Shown here in pieces: positions 1 through 11,384 of a stretch of 64,000 nucleotides of DNA (its first letter is position 1; each line of letters begins with the position of its first letter). The position numbers and the translations under genes are program-made. The notes under the pieces were generated by a model that made no database searches, was not told where the DNA came from, and worked only from the letters and a program-made list of their open reading frames with translations. The DNA is taken from assembly GCA_963575745.1 (NCBI GenBank), contig CAUYUJ010017898.1, positions 117,544 to 181,543 on the forward strand, given 5' to 3'. The stretch is from Prorocentrum cordatum (Eukaryota > Sar > Dinophyceae > Prorocentrales > Prorocentraceae).

Positions 1-1339
1 CTATGAGCGCTGCCCCTCCTCCTGGTGTGACTCGTTCGGGCTCCACGTGGTGTGAGTCGTTCGAGGCCCGCGTCGTGGTGTGAGTCGTTCGGGCTCCTCG
101 TGGTGTGAGTCGGTCGGGCGCCTCGTCCTGGTATGAGTCGTTCGGGCCCCTCCTTGTGGTGTGAGTCGTTCGGGCTCTTCGTGGTGTGAGTCGTTCGGGC
201 CCCTCGTCCTGGTGTGAGTCGTTCGGGCTCCTCGTGGGGCCTCTTGGGAGCCTCTTGGGGGCCTCTTGGGGCCTCTTGGGCGCCTCTTGGGAGCCTCTTG
301 GGGGCCTCTTGGGGGCCTCTTGGGGGCCCTGGGGGCCTCGTGGGAGCCTCTTGGGGGCCTGCTGGGAGCCTCTGGGGGCCTCTTGGGCGCCTCTTGGGAG
401 CCTCTTGGGGGCCTCTTGGGAGCCTCCTGGGGGCATCTTGGGGCCTCTTGGGGGCTTCTTGCGACCTCCTCAGAAGCGCAAGTGAGCGCTACCCCCTGAG
501 AAGGACAACATGAGCCCAAAAACCTGCGTAAAACCAATGATTCTGATAAGAAGGAAGAGGAGCGCTGCCCCCTCAGAAGGCCAAAATGGGGCCAAAACCG
601 TAGTCAAATCAATGATGTTGGCTTCACAGAAGAGGAGAGGGTTTTTTTCTGTATCCCCCCGACGGGGCTTCTATGAGCGCTGCCCCTCCTCCTGGTGTGA
701 CTCGTTCGGGCTCCACGTGGTGTGAGTCGATCGAGGCCCGCGTCGTGGTGTGAGTCGTTCGGGCTCCTCGTGGTGTGAGTCGGTCGGGCGCCTCGTCCTG
801 GTATGAGTCGTTCGGGCCCCTCCTTGTGGTGTGAGTCGTTAGGGCCCTTCGTGGTGTGAGTCGTTCGGGCCCCTCGTCCTGGTGTGGGTCGTTCGGGCTC
901 CTCGTGGGGCCTCTTGGGGGCCTCTTGGGGGCCTCTTGGGGCCTCTTGGGCGCCTCTTGGAAGCCTCTTGGGGGCCTCTTGGGAGCCTCTTGGGGGCTCT
1001 GGGGGCCTCGTGGGAGCCTTTTGGGGGCCTGTTGGGAGCCTCTGGGGGGCCTCTTGGGGGCCTCTTGGGAGCCTCTTGGAGGCCTCTTGGGAGCCTCCTG
1101 GGGGCATCTTGGGGCCTCTTGGGGGCTTCTTGCGACCTCCTCAGAAGCGCAAATGAGCGCTACCCCCTGAGAAGGACAAAATGAGCCCAAAACCTTCGTA
1201 AAATCAATGATTTTGAGAAGAAGGAAGAGGAGCGCTGCCCCCTCAGAAGGCCAAAATGGGGCCAAAACCGTTGTAAAATCAATGATTTTAGCTTCACAGA
1301 AGAGGAGAGGGTTTTTTCTGTATCCCCCCGACGGGGCCA
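1..1339. repeat. Tandem doublet of a 0.67-kb unit (1-669, 670-1339)
   Basis: Both units open with the same CTATGAGCGCTGCCCCTCC start (1 and about 671) and close with a CCCCCGACGGGGC stretch. Each holds, in order, copies of about 25-29 bp around GGTGTGAGTCGTTCGGGC, an array of GGCCTCTTGGGG-like 12-mers (about 230-460 and 900-1120), and a non-repeated tail containing AAAATCAATGATTTT, which is self-complementary. Long ORFs in several frames are products of the repeat and do not look like genes. Confidence 0.9.
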
Positions 1340-2200
1340 GAATCCTCGTGAGGGTCGTCGTTTTTTGGCCCTCCCAGGAATCGAAAAAGACCCCCCTGAC
1401 CACCCGCGGGACTCCCTCTCCAGGCCCAGGGGGAGGGGGGAGGGAGAGGGGTAAACCCCTCCCCGAAGGGGAAGAAGGGGGGTTGAGGACAGAGAGAGCT
1501 CGCTAAACCACTCACGCCCAAAGGGCTGGTGGGATTCTCGGCGCTTCGCGAATCCCCGCAAGCCCATCCAAAAACCATTCGCCAGACGAGGTCGCCCCTG
1601 ACCAGGGATGCGTCGCAGCATCTGGTCCAGCAGCTTATCCTGAACGCTCTTGGAGGCCGCTTTGAGCTCTCCAGGGCCCTCCTGGGAGCCGTCTTGGACC
1701 ATTTTAGACGCCCCACAGACTGGCGGGACGCCCCCTCGAGACCCAGGGGGGGGAGGGGGAGAGGAAGAGCGAGGCTTTGCAGAACGAGCTCCTCGGACTT
1801 TTCAGGCCCACGCGGGTTCGTCGGACTATACTCCTGCCCCTGGCCGGCCAAAAAAATGTCCCCATGCGTGGATGCTGGAGTGTGCACGTTGGCGTTCTGC
1901 GCGCCTGGCGTCCGGCGGTCCTGCTTCAAGACGATGCACAGCGACACGCACCTTTGCGTCCATGATGGCAATGTCGTCAACATCGCCAAGCTTCCGCAAG
2001 TGGTGGTGGCCTCGCACAAGGGGATGATCTTGGCAGCCATGATGGTCGACGAGGTTATCAACGCAAGGCAATACCTGCTGGGCCCCAAGTGCCGCACGTG
2101 ATTCCGGAACTGTTGAGCAGTTGGGCACTGTTGGCAGTCGCTTGCAGCGGTGCTTGCGGCAATTCCCGCCGACGCCCAGCCCAGCGCTTTAGCGAAAACC
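1340..2200. other. Low-repeat stretch, no gene recognised
   Basis: This is one of the few stretches here that is not tandemly repeated. An open frame runs 1529-2101 on the plus strand. Its second half (about 1855-2101, from MSPCVDAGV to GPKCRT) has more ordinary amino-acid composition than the repeat ORFs. The opposite strand is also open (1826-2128). I recognise no family in either, and could not tell which strand would be coding. It may be a decayed gene fragment or chance. Confidence 0.3.
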
Positions 2201-2289
2201 TGGCCCCGGGGCCCCCGGGGCCGCAGCCCACCAGGGGCCACAACTGCTTAGAAAGCGCCCCCTCCCTCCCCGGAGCCTCTCCGGGGCTT

Positions 2290-2960
2290 GCCGGAGGCCT
2301 CCCCGGTCAGACAAGACAGCCCGCGAAGCGCCCAAGACGCCCCAAGATGCCCCCAAGAGGCGCCCCAGAGGCCACAATGTCGGGCTCCACACCGCCCAAT
2401 ACAGCCCGCGAGCGCTCCAAGACGCGCCAAGATGGGTTCAAGAAGAGCCAAGAGGCCACCAACGCGCCCCAAGCGGCTTCCAAGGGGCTTCCCAAGAGGG
2501 CCCGATGAGGCGAACATCGCTAATTTTCATTAGTTTTTTCCGATGTTATTTTTTGGCCTTCTCGCTTTTTCGGCTTTCCGACGCTCCAAAAAGGCCCAGG
2601 AGGCTCCCAAGAGAGCCACATGACGGCCCAAAAGGGCCCCCCAAGGGGGCCCCATGACGGCCCAAGAGGGCCCCCAATACGGCCCAAGAGGCACCAAAGG
2701 GGGCCCCATGACGGCCCAAGAGAGCACCAAGACGGCCCAGGAGGCCCCCAAAGGGTGCCCCAAGACGGCCGACGAGCCGCCCACGACGGCCCAAGAGGCC
2801 CCCAAGACGGGGGATCCGAATTGATTTTTGGGGCCTTCGGCCACAAGAAGCCCCCGAGAGGCCCCAGGAGGCCCCCGACTGGCCCCTAGAGGCCTCCAAG
2901 AAGCTTCCAAGATGCCTTCGAGAGGCCCCCAAGATGCCCCAAGACGGCCGTTAAGAAGCC
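2290..2960. repeat. CCCAAGAGGCCC minisatellite with a unique cap
   Basis: Degenerate 12-15-bp units of the form GCCCAAGAGGGCCCC run through the stretch. They are interrupted at about 2520-2590 by a short AT-richer module that includes TTTCGGCTTTCCGACGCTCC. The same cap sits beside this minisatellite at several other places in the window. Confidence 0.85.
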
Positions 2961-3324
2961 CCCAAGAAGCCCAAGAGTAGCCCCGAACAGCTCCCAAAAC
3001 GGCCCCCCAAGAAATTGCATAACTGCTTCAAGAGTCCCCCGAGAGGCTTGCCACGAGATCCCAACGAACACTCAACAGGCCTCTGCCCCACAACTTCGGC
3101 AAAGCGGCGGGATGGGCCGAAGGGCATCGGATAGGTTCCGACGGCGATCAGGCAATCGTCTGGCCAGCCCCTGACGCCAAACGCACCCCAGAGACACTCA
3201 AGACAGCTCAGCGCAGAACCCAGAGACACTCAAGACAGCCCCAACGCAGAACTCGGAGGCCGAACGGCCGGCAATCTGCAGGGCCCGCTCGGGTTATGCC
3301 CACGCCCGGGAGGCGGCGGGGGCG
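2961..3324. other. Mixed sequence with scattered CCCAAGAG motifs, no gene seen
   Basis: Loose copies of the 12-bp motif fade out into sequence that I cannot assign. A GAGACACTCAAGACAGC motif occurs twice, near 3190 and 3223. No convincing reading frame. Confidence 0.4.
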
Positions 3325-3475
3325 GAGAAGGACCCCGAGAGACGACGACGACGTCGACGACGGCGGCGGCGGCGACGGCGACGGCGGCGGCGAGGGCAGC
3401 GACGGCGGCATCGGCGACGACGACGACGACGCCGACGACGACGACGGCGGCAGCAGCGTCGTCGTTGCCGCCCAA
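3325..3475. repeat. (CGA/CGG)n trinucleotide tract
   Basis: Runs of GAC/CGG triplets give poly-Asp/Gly, poly-Arg or poly-Ala/Val frames on both strands. This is a microsatellite and not a protein-coding signal. Confidence 0.9.
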
Positions 3476-3554
3476 GAGGGTCTCCAGAGCACCCAAGCAA
3501 TGATTTTCTCCCGGTTTGTGAAGGCTTTCGGTGTCCTCGCATTTTTGGAAGGTC

Positions 3555-4205
3555 GGCCCCCAAGACGGCCCAAGAGGCAGCCCAAGAGGCGTTCGAAAGA
3601 AGCCCCAGGACGGCCCAAGGTAGCCCCCTAGGCGCTCATGAGAGAGCTCCATGAGGGGCCCAAAAAACAGAACTCGAACTGGCTCATGGGCTCCTCGCCC
3701 CAAGATGGCCAAGAGGGCCCCCGACTCCGGGCAGGCTTCCAAGAGGCCTCCAAAGAGGCCCCTAACAGTCACACAAGAGGTTCCCAGGAGGCTCCAGGAA
3801 GCCTGGGCCCCAGTCACCCAAGAGGTTCTTCCGGCAGCGTTCGCTCTGGTTTGGCATCGTTCGGACGTGTGCATTTTTTCCTCGGTGGGGACCATCGGGA
3901 AGCATCCTTGATCGTTTGGCGAAACAACCACGCACGAAACCGAACAAAAACACAGGGAATGAACGTCCGAGCGATGGCGAGCTGGTACTAGTCTCACGAT
4001 GACTGCATTCGGAGCCCCATGGGGGCCTCTTGGGGGCTTTTGAAGGGCCTATTGTGGACGAGCTGGGGGTCGTGGGGCCCAGTTGTGGGAGACGGTTCTC
4101 GCTGTATCAGTTGGCAGACCTTTGGGGCCGTCTTGGAGACGTCTGGAGCGCGTCTTGGCGACCTCGGGGGCCACCTCGGGACGGTCTTGGGATCCCCTTG
4201 GGCCG
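3555..4205. repeat. Degenerate GGCCTCTTGGGG minisatellite in both orientations
   Basis: CCCAAGAGGC-type units occur at about 3560-3640 and 3700-3830. The opposite orientation (GGGGGCCTCTTGGGGGC) occurs at about 4015-4205, ending in a cap at about 4208-4240 that resembles the reverse complement of the cap at 2550. Between them (3835-4010) lies unassigned sequence. Confidence 0.65.
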
Positions 4206-5285
4206 TTCCGGACGCTGTGGAAACTGAAAAGCGAGAACGATGAATCTGACAAAGCTGCCATGTGCTTGGACGATTTTATGCTCTTGAGCTGGCCCCCTAG
4301 GGCCCACAAGCTGGCCCAAGAGATTGCTAAGAAGGCTCATGGTCTCGCCCATGGGGCCACATATATAAGCAAAGTTGGAAAGTCTGGATTCTCAGCGACG
4401 GCTCCGAAGCCGTCGGACAAGTCGCGCGGGGAGCCCCAGGAGCGCCCGTGCGAGCCCAGGAGCGCCTCGGAGTGGGGGGCCGGGGTCTTTCGAGGGCAGC
4501 TGAGCCCCCGAGCATTCGATCAGTGACAGTGCTGGGAACCGTGGGGGACCTGAGGACACGCGGCAGAAGCACACCACAGACGAACCTGGCCTGCCAGGGG
4601 GTGCCCCATGATGATGTCTTATCTCGCGATGGGCCCCGCAAAGCCGACGAGGCTCAGCGCCGACGAAGGACGTGCCCCCAGATCTCTACCAGCAAGACTT
4701 CTTGCCGTCTGTGCTCACGGTGCGTGGCAAAGGCACGGCGGCGGATTGTGTTGGCATGCGCCCTGTTTCTTCTGTGGGTGGTCCGGGCTGCAGAGGGCCG
4801 GCCTGTCGACGGCAGCCCGCCCGACCCCTGCGGCGGCTCGCGGACAGCTCTTCCGCGTGCTCCTGAGGGCCGCGAGGTCTCACGGTTTTGGTGCGCTCGC
4901 GTGCCACAGTAGGTTCGGCAGATGGGGCTTTCAGAGGAGGGAAAGGTAAATTAAGCATGCCACTGGTCTTGCCTCGTTTGGACCACTCTGGGCGCCCCCG
5001 GATGCCCTAGTCGCAGCGGCCAGGTTCGTCTCGAAGTTCTGGTCAGAGCGCACCCTGGGGGAGGTTAGAGAGCAGCGGTGTCGGTATCGGGCTGCTTCCC
5101 CAGGGCGGGGGCCTTGCTTCCGATGGGGGTCGAGGAGCTTGAATTTTGCGGCGGAGGGCCAAGGGAAGCAAGACACGTGGGCGGCGATCTGCCGGCGGAA
5201 GGCTGGCGGAGGCCGACGGAAGCATAAAGTACCTATACGACCACCCGTCGGGTGATAAGGAGGTTCGGGGGGGGGAGGAACCCAC
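4206..5285. other. Low-repeat stretch of about 1.1 kb, no gene recognised
   Basis: The sequence is mostly non-tandem. Overlapping frames of 80-154 codons exist on both strands, none with a domain I recognise. A TATATAAGC motif at about 4361 resembles a TATA box, but nothing downstream supports it as a promoter. Left unassigned. Confidence 0.4.
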
Positions 5286-5289
5286 GTCT

Positions 5290-5478
5290 GACTGATCTCA
5301 CTATCGATATCACTAAAGGTCTCGCTCGATCGATCTCACTCGATCGATCGCACAATCGATCTCACTTGCTCTATTTCATTCAATCGATTTCAAAATCGAT
5401 CTGACGATCGATCTCACAATCGTTTTCAATATCGATCTCACAATCGATCTCACATTCGGTCTCACTATCGATCACACA
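5290..5478. repeat. 12-bp minisatellite, consensus CGATCTCACAAT
   Basis: About 15 copies, clearest at 5430-5470 where successive units are exactly 12 bp. The unit is rich in GATC and ATCGAT palindromes. Confidence 0.85.
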
Positions 5479-5772
5479 ATCATCGTCATCATCACCATCA
5501 TCATCAACATCATCGTCATCAGCATCATCATCATTATCATCATCATCGTCGGGACACCATCATCGTCATCATCACCTCATCACCATCATCATCATCATCA
5601 CCAGCATCATCATCGTCTGGACACCATCATCGTCACCATCATCATCAACATCATCATCATCATCATCATCGGGACACCATCACCATCATCGGAACACCAC
5701 CATCATCATCATCTCGTCATCATCATGCACAACATCATCAACATCATCATCACCGGGACACCATCAGCACCA
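5479..5772. repeat. (CAT)n/(ATC)n microsatellite with a GGGACACCATCA interspersion
   Basis: ATC-rich triplet tract interrupted about every 35-80 bp by GGGACACCATC or GGAACACCACC. It is a microsatellite that has acquired a higher-order unit. Confidence 0.9.
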
Positions 5773-5774
5773 TC

Positions 5775-7043
5775 AGCATCTCCATGAAAATACATGCTAC
5801 GAGTAATGCGGTGCTTGTTGGCGCCATATTGCGCGCGGGATGACGACGCCGCGGGCCGCCCCGCAGACCGCGCTCGCGCGTTGAATTTTGATTTGGACGC
5901 ATACCGGGAGTCATATGGCGGATGATGCGCACGGTAGTGCGGCAATGCGCGCGACGTGAAACAACTGTTGGCCACCCCTGCGCGACTGCGTCGTGCTCTT
6001 CACCGCCTGCCAATATCGCTGGCACTGGCACCAGCTCGCGCGCGCGGGGCCCTCTCGGGCGCGAGAAGCCAGCCCGCGAAATCTCCGCTAAGCTCGCCGC
6101 CGCGCGCGCCGCCCCTCTGCGCCCGCGCGCAACGCGCGGGCGCGCGGCCCCCGCCAGCTCTGCGAGCGCCAAGTCAAACCCGACGGGCACTTGCGAGCAA
6201 GGCCCTCGTGCCCGACGAGCCCGAAGGCGCCGGGACCAATAAAAAAAAGGAAAGGCATTGTTAGGCCTGGCGGGCAAATGCTCGGGCGGGCCCCCCCTCC
6301 CCAACGGAGGGGGTTAAAGGGGGAAGCGTTTTTTCGAAGAAGGCGCGGCGCTCTGCAAAACGAACTTGGCAGGAAGCCACAGGCTCCGAAACAAATCGCA
6401 CCGGTGAATATAAATTCCACGTTGGCGCGGCAACTTTCAATATGAATCCCCCCCGGAGGGAATCTGGCGCATATTGAGGTCGCATTGCGCGCGACATGAA
6501 ACTGTTCATGGCCATCGCGCAACCCATGTTGGCGCGTCGTGTTTCCATGATAATACATACTACGAGTAATGCGGCGCCTGTTGGCGCCACATTGCGCGCG
6601 GGATGACGCCGCCGCGGGCCACGCAGACCGCGCTCGCGCGTTAAATTTTGATCTGGACGCATGCCGGGAGTCATATGGCGGATGATGCGCATGGTAGTGC
6701 GGCAATGCGCGCGACGTGAGACAACTGTTGGCCACCCCTGCGCGACTGCGTCGTGCTCTTCACCGCCTGCAACGTCGCTGGCACTGGCACCAGCTCGCGC
6801 GCGCGGGATCCTCTCGGGCCCGTTGCCGAACTAATGCTTAAATGCGCGAGAAGCCAGCCCGCGCAGTCTCCGCTAAGCTCGCCGCCGCGCGCGCGGCCCC
6901 GCAGCGTCCGCGCGCCGCGCGCGGGCCCGCCGCCCCCGCCAGCTCTGCGACCGCCAATGCAATCCCGACGGGCAATTGCGAGAAAGGCCCTTATGCCCGA
7001 CGGGCCAGAAGGCGCCAGGACCAATATATATATATATATATGT

Positions 7044-7081
<38 letters not shown>

Positions 7082-8940
7082 GTGTATATATATATATATC
7101 AACAACAACGGGCAGGCATTGTTAGGTCCGACGAGCAATTGCGAGGAGGGCCCTTAGGGCCGACGAGCACATGCTCGGGCGGGCACCCCCGCCCCCCATG
7201 GATGGGGGCTGAGGGGGGAAACGCTTGTTCGAGGAAGGCGCGGCGCTTCACAAAACGAACTTGGCGGGAAGCCACGGGCCCCGATAAAAATGGCCCCCGC
7301 GAATATAACGTCCACGTTGGCGCGGTAACTTTCCATGCAAATCCCCCCCGGGGGGGGCATCTGGCGCATGTTGAGGTCGCAGTGCGCACGACATGAAACT
7401 GGTCATGACCATCGCGCAACCCATTTTGGCGCGTCGTGTTTCCATGAAAATACATGCCACGAGTATTGCGGCGCCAGTTGGCGCCACATTGCGCGCGGGA
7501 TGACGCCGCCGCGGGCAACCCAGGAGACAGCGTTCGCGCGTTGAGCTTTGATTTGGGGACATACTGGGAATAATATGGCGGATGATGCGGACGGTGGTGC
7601 GGCAATGCGCGCGACGTGAAACAACTGTTGGCCACCCCAGCGTGACTGCGTCGTGCTCTTCACCGCCTGCCAATATCACTGGCGCTGGCACCAGCTCGCG
7701 CGCGCGGGATCCTCTCGGGCCCGCTGCCGAACGAGTACTCCAAATGCGCGAGAAGCCAGCCCGCGCAGTCTCCGCTGAGATTGCCGCCGCGCGCGCCGCC
7801 CCTCAGCGCCCGCGCGCCGCGCGCGGGCGCGCCGCCCCCGCCAGCTCTGCGATCGCCAATGCAATCCCGACGGGCAACTGCGAGAAAAGGCCCTTGTGCC
7901 CGACGAGCCCGAAGGCGCAAGGACCAATTTTAAAACAAAAAGAAGGACAAGTACGGTTGGGCCCGACGAGCAATTGCGAGGAGAGCCCTTAGGCCCGACG
8001 AGCAAATGCTCGGGTGGGCACCCCTTCCCCCCCCCCCATGGAAGGGGGTCAAGGGGGAAAGCGCTTGTTCGAGGAAGGCGCGGCGCTCCGCAGAACGAAC
8101 TCGGCAAGAAGCCACGGGTTCCGACAAAAATGGCACCGGTGGATATAAAATCCACGTTGGCGCGGCAACTGTCCAGTGAATCCCCCCCGGGAGGGGATCT
8201 GGCGCACGTTGAGGTCGCATTACGCGCGACATGAAGCTGCTCATGGACATCGCGCAACACATGTTGGCGCATTGTGTGTCCATGAACATGCAAACTACTA
8301 GTAATGCGGCGTCTGTTGGCGCCACATTGCGCGCGGGATGGCGCCGCCGCGGGCAACCCAGGAAACAGCGTTCGCGCGTTAAGTTTTGAGTTGGGAATAT
8401 ACTGGGAATAGTATGGCGCATGATACGCGTGATAGGGCCGCAATGCGTGCCACGTGAAACAATGGTTGGCCATCGCTGCGTAACTGCGTCGTGCTTTTCA
8501 TCGCCTGTCAACGTCCCCAGCACAGGCAAGCTCGCGCGCGCGGGGCCCCCCTGGGCCCAATGCCGAGCGAATGCTCCAATTGCGCGAGGGACCAGCCCGC
8601 GCAAGTTCTGCTAAGCTCGCCGCCGCGCACGCCGCCCCTCAGCGTCCGCGCGCTGCGCGCGGGCGCGCCAGCCCCGCCAGCTTTGCGACCGCCAACGCAA
8701 CCCCGACGGGCAAAAGTCCCTTGGGCCCGACGAGCCCGAAGGCGCCAGGACCAATAAAAAAGGAAACGTATTGTTCTGCCTGACGAGCAATTGCGAGGAG
8801 GGCCCAGAGGCCCGACGAGCACGCGCTCGGGCGCCCCCCCCCCCCTGGAAGGGGTTAAAGGAAAAGACGTGTTTTCAAGGAAGTCGCGGCGCTCCGCGAA
8901 ACGAACCTGGCAGGAAGCCACGGGTGCCGGAAATCGTCTA
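5775..8940. repeat. Four tandem copies of an approximately 0.76-0.9-kb repeat
   Basis: The landmark ATGAAAATACATGCTACGAG and its variants recur at about 5784, 6546, 7443 and 8281. Each is followed by a TTGGCGCC palindrome and ATTGCGCGCGGGATG. Each unit then runs through AACTGTTGGCCACCCCTGCG, a block rich in GCGCGC, a GACGAGC-rich stretch and ACGAACTTGGCAGGAAGCC. Spacing varies (762, 897, 838 bp) partly through the TA tract in the second unit. Long frames with many Ala/Arg codons are open on both strands in all copies. I see no recognisable domain, so I treat this as satellite-like. Confidence 0.85.
7024..7100. repeat. (TA)n microsatellite inside the second 0.8-kb unit
   Basis: TATATA runs interrupted by GTACACATA and GTATATGTGTA, present only in this copy. 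Confidence 0.95.
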
Positions 8941-8959
8941 TGGGCGCGATGAGATGGAG

Positions 8960-9235
8960 ACGTCGGTCAACCTTCTCTCAGCAGGTTGCCGGAGCCTGCA
9001 GCGTGTCCGGGAGCGCATCGCAGCGCGCTCCGCAGCGCCTGAGGCACACCTCGAAGCGTCGCTGCACGCATTGGCAGCGCGCGTCGCAGCGCTTCAGGCA
9101 CGCTTCGACGCGTCGCTGCTAGCGTTCGCAGCGCGCCTCGCACCGCTTCCGGCACGCTTGGCAGCGCATCGGGCACGCGTCGCACGCCTGGCGCTTCGCG
9201 GCGCTTCCGGCACGCATCGCCCACCTGTGACGTAA
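8960..9235. repeat. 54-bp minisatellite, Ala/Arg/Leu-rich open frame
   Basis: About three to four 54-bp units containing CGCAGCGC and GGCACGC. One plus frame (within 8771-9235) reads as 18-residue units of the type RVAALQARFDASLLAFAA, which would be a helical, coiled-coil-like repeat. It has no start context of its own and similar GC-rich repeats here are open on both strands, so a protein product is doubtful. Confidence 0.6.
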
Positions 9236-9244
9236 TCCTGTGAG

Positions 9245-10108
9245 AAAGGAGCCACCTATAGAGGTTTAGCCCCCCTCTTAAACATCCAAGTAAGGATGGA
9301 GCCCCACCCCTGATCGAATCCGAGCAATGACGAAGCCACCTCGCATGTAATCCAAGCAGGGATGTAAGCACCTCTGGTAGAATCCTCTCAGGGATGAAAT
9401 AACCTCGAGGGATGCCCGATTCGTGATGAAGCCACCTCTACTGGAATCCCGGCAGAGATGAATCCACCTGTAATAAAAGCCCACGGCGGATGGAGCCACA
9501 AGACATATCATATACAATCCCATTAAAGATGGGGCCACCTCTGATATAATCCAATCAGGGATGGAGCCGCGTCGGATAACGCGCACTCAAGGACGGAGCC
9601 ACATCTGATTTAATCAAATGAGCAATGGAGCCACCTCTAATATACGATGGGGACTGTGGCCACCTCTTACAGAGTCCGAGGGGCCACCTCTGATGCAATC
9701 CCATTGCGCATGGAGAGACCTCTAACTGAATCGTCCTAATCATGGAGCCGCCTCTAATAGAAACCGATTAGCGATGGAGCTGCCTCGAAAAAGTGCCTGT
9801 GAGGAGATGGAGGCACCTCTAATGGATTCCTAGCGTCGGTGAACCCACCTCTACTAGGACCCCAGTCCGGGGGGAGGTGCCTCTGATTGAATCCCATGAG
9901 GGATGGCCCCAATTCTGATGGACTCCTATGCGGCATGGAGCCACTGAAATAATCCAAATATGGATGATTCCGACTCTAAGCAGAATCCGATTCGGGGTGG
10001 CACCACCTCGCACAACATCCGATGAGAAATAGAATCGCCTCTGATAGAGTCTGATTAGGGATGGGGCCGCTTATCCCATGACCGATGGAGCCACCTCTAA
10101 CAGAAGCC
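9245..10108. repeat. 32-bp degenerate minisatellite
   Basis: About 25 units of roughly 32 bp built on GATGGAGCCACCTCTAATAG followed by AATCCGATTAGG. Adjacent units differ at many positions, so the array is old. It is AT-richer than its surroundings. Confidence 0.9.
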
Positions 10109-10290
10109 AATGAAGACACGAAGAATCAATACCGTTTGGGGCGTCGAAGTGAAACCGGCGAGCCCGCGCCGCAGCGCGCGCGCGGCCCGGGGAAGCAAAA
10201 CAGAATTACGCAATCGAGGAACCCCACATACTTATATTATGGCTGGAGTGATGATAGCTGAAGCGCTGCATGTGAGGATGATGTTGGTGG
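10109..10290. other. Short non-repeated spacer
   Basis: Nothing recognised between the 32-bp and the 79-bp arrays. Confidence 0.4.
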
Positions 10291-10955
10291 CCGTTGCCAC
10301 CCCCAGCATGCCCCCTGCGGCGTCGAGGGAGCGCCGCGCCTGCCACGCACTGCGAGCCCGCAACGGATAGGGAGACCACCCCAGCGCACCCCCTGTGGTG
10401 TCGAGGAAGTGCCACGCCTGCCACGCTTTGCGAGCCCGCAACGGATAGGGAGACCACCCCAGCGCACCCCCTGTGGCGTCGAGGAAGTGCTACGCCTGCC
10501 ACGCTTTGCGAGGCCGCAACGGATAGGGAGACCACCCCCAGCGCACCCCCTGTGGTGTCGAGGAAGTGCCACGCCTGCCACGCTTTGCGAGGCCGCAAGG
10601 GACAGCAAGACCACCCCCAGCGCACCCCCTGTGGTGTCGAGGAAGTGCCACGCCACTCTTTGCGAGGCCGCAACGGATAGGGAGACCACCCCAGCGCACC
10701 CCCGGTGGTGTCGAGGAAGTGCAACGCCTGCCACGCTTTGCGAAGCCGCAACGGATCGTAAGACCACCCCCGGCGCACCCACTGTGGTGTCGAGGAAGTG
10801 CCACGCCTGCCACGCTTTGCGAGGCAGCAACGGATAGGGGGACCACCCCAGCGCACCCCCTGTGGTGTCGAGGAAGTGCCACGCCTGCCACGCACGCTTT
10901 GCGACGCCCGCAACGGATACGGAGACCGCCCCAGCGCACCCCCTGCGGTGCACCT
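10291..10955. repeat. 79-bp tandem array, about eight copies
   Basis: TGTGGTGTCGAGGAAGTGCC starts at about 10394, 10472, 10551 and 10630, giving a 78-79-bp period. Units contain GCCACGCTTTGCGAGGCCGC and GGGAGACCACCCCAGCGC. A shortened unit lies at about 10630-10690. The period is not always a multiple of three and frames are open on both strands, so this is not coding. Confidence 0.9.
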
Positions 10956-10999
10956 CTGATGCAATCCTATGAAGGACTGGTCCACATCAAATTACCTGG

Positions 11000-11285
11000 G
11001 GGGGCCTGGAAAGTAGGGGCGTTGAATTGTACCCGAACACGGTTGAATACTGGGTGTTGTGCTAGATCCGCCTGCCGCGCAATGCAATGATATACAGAAG
11101 CTACGAGTGGAGAGGGAGCCTGTTGAGTACTGCGTGTAGCGTTGCACCCGAAGGTTGCGCAATGCTCGGCGTTGCGTTGCGCCCGAAGGCCGTGGGGTAA
11201 TTGCATATTCAATTCGCACCTGGGGAGGGGACCTGTTGAATACTGGGCGTTGCGTTGTGCCCGGAAGCTGTTAAATCCGCCGACA
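11000..11285. repeat. Short dispersed repeat around GTTGAATACTGGGTGTTG
   Basis: Three to four related copies (about 11042, 11123, 11232, and the partial motif GCGTTGCGTTGCGCCCGAAG at about 11168), spaced about 80-110 bp. Confidence 0.65.
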
Positions 11286-11384
11286 CGGCGCGTGCATTTA
11301 GAGAAACTTCAGCAAGAGCTTCAGCTCTGCCTGGGGGAAAGCGGGGGTTGCCCTGCTGGGGAGTTATGCTTAAGGGTGAAATAA

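Noticed and set aside
4355-4370. TATATAAGC as a promoter
   Set aside because: There is no gene downstream to support it, and a single AT-rich motif is weak evidence.
9245-10108. Regular 32-bp repeats that could look like a CRISPR array
   Set aside because: Units are degenerate along their whole length with no split into constant repeat and unique spacer, there are no cas genes, and the context is eukaryotic satellite DNA.
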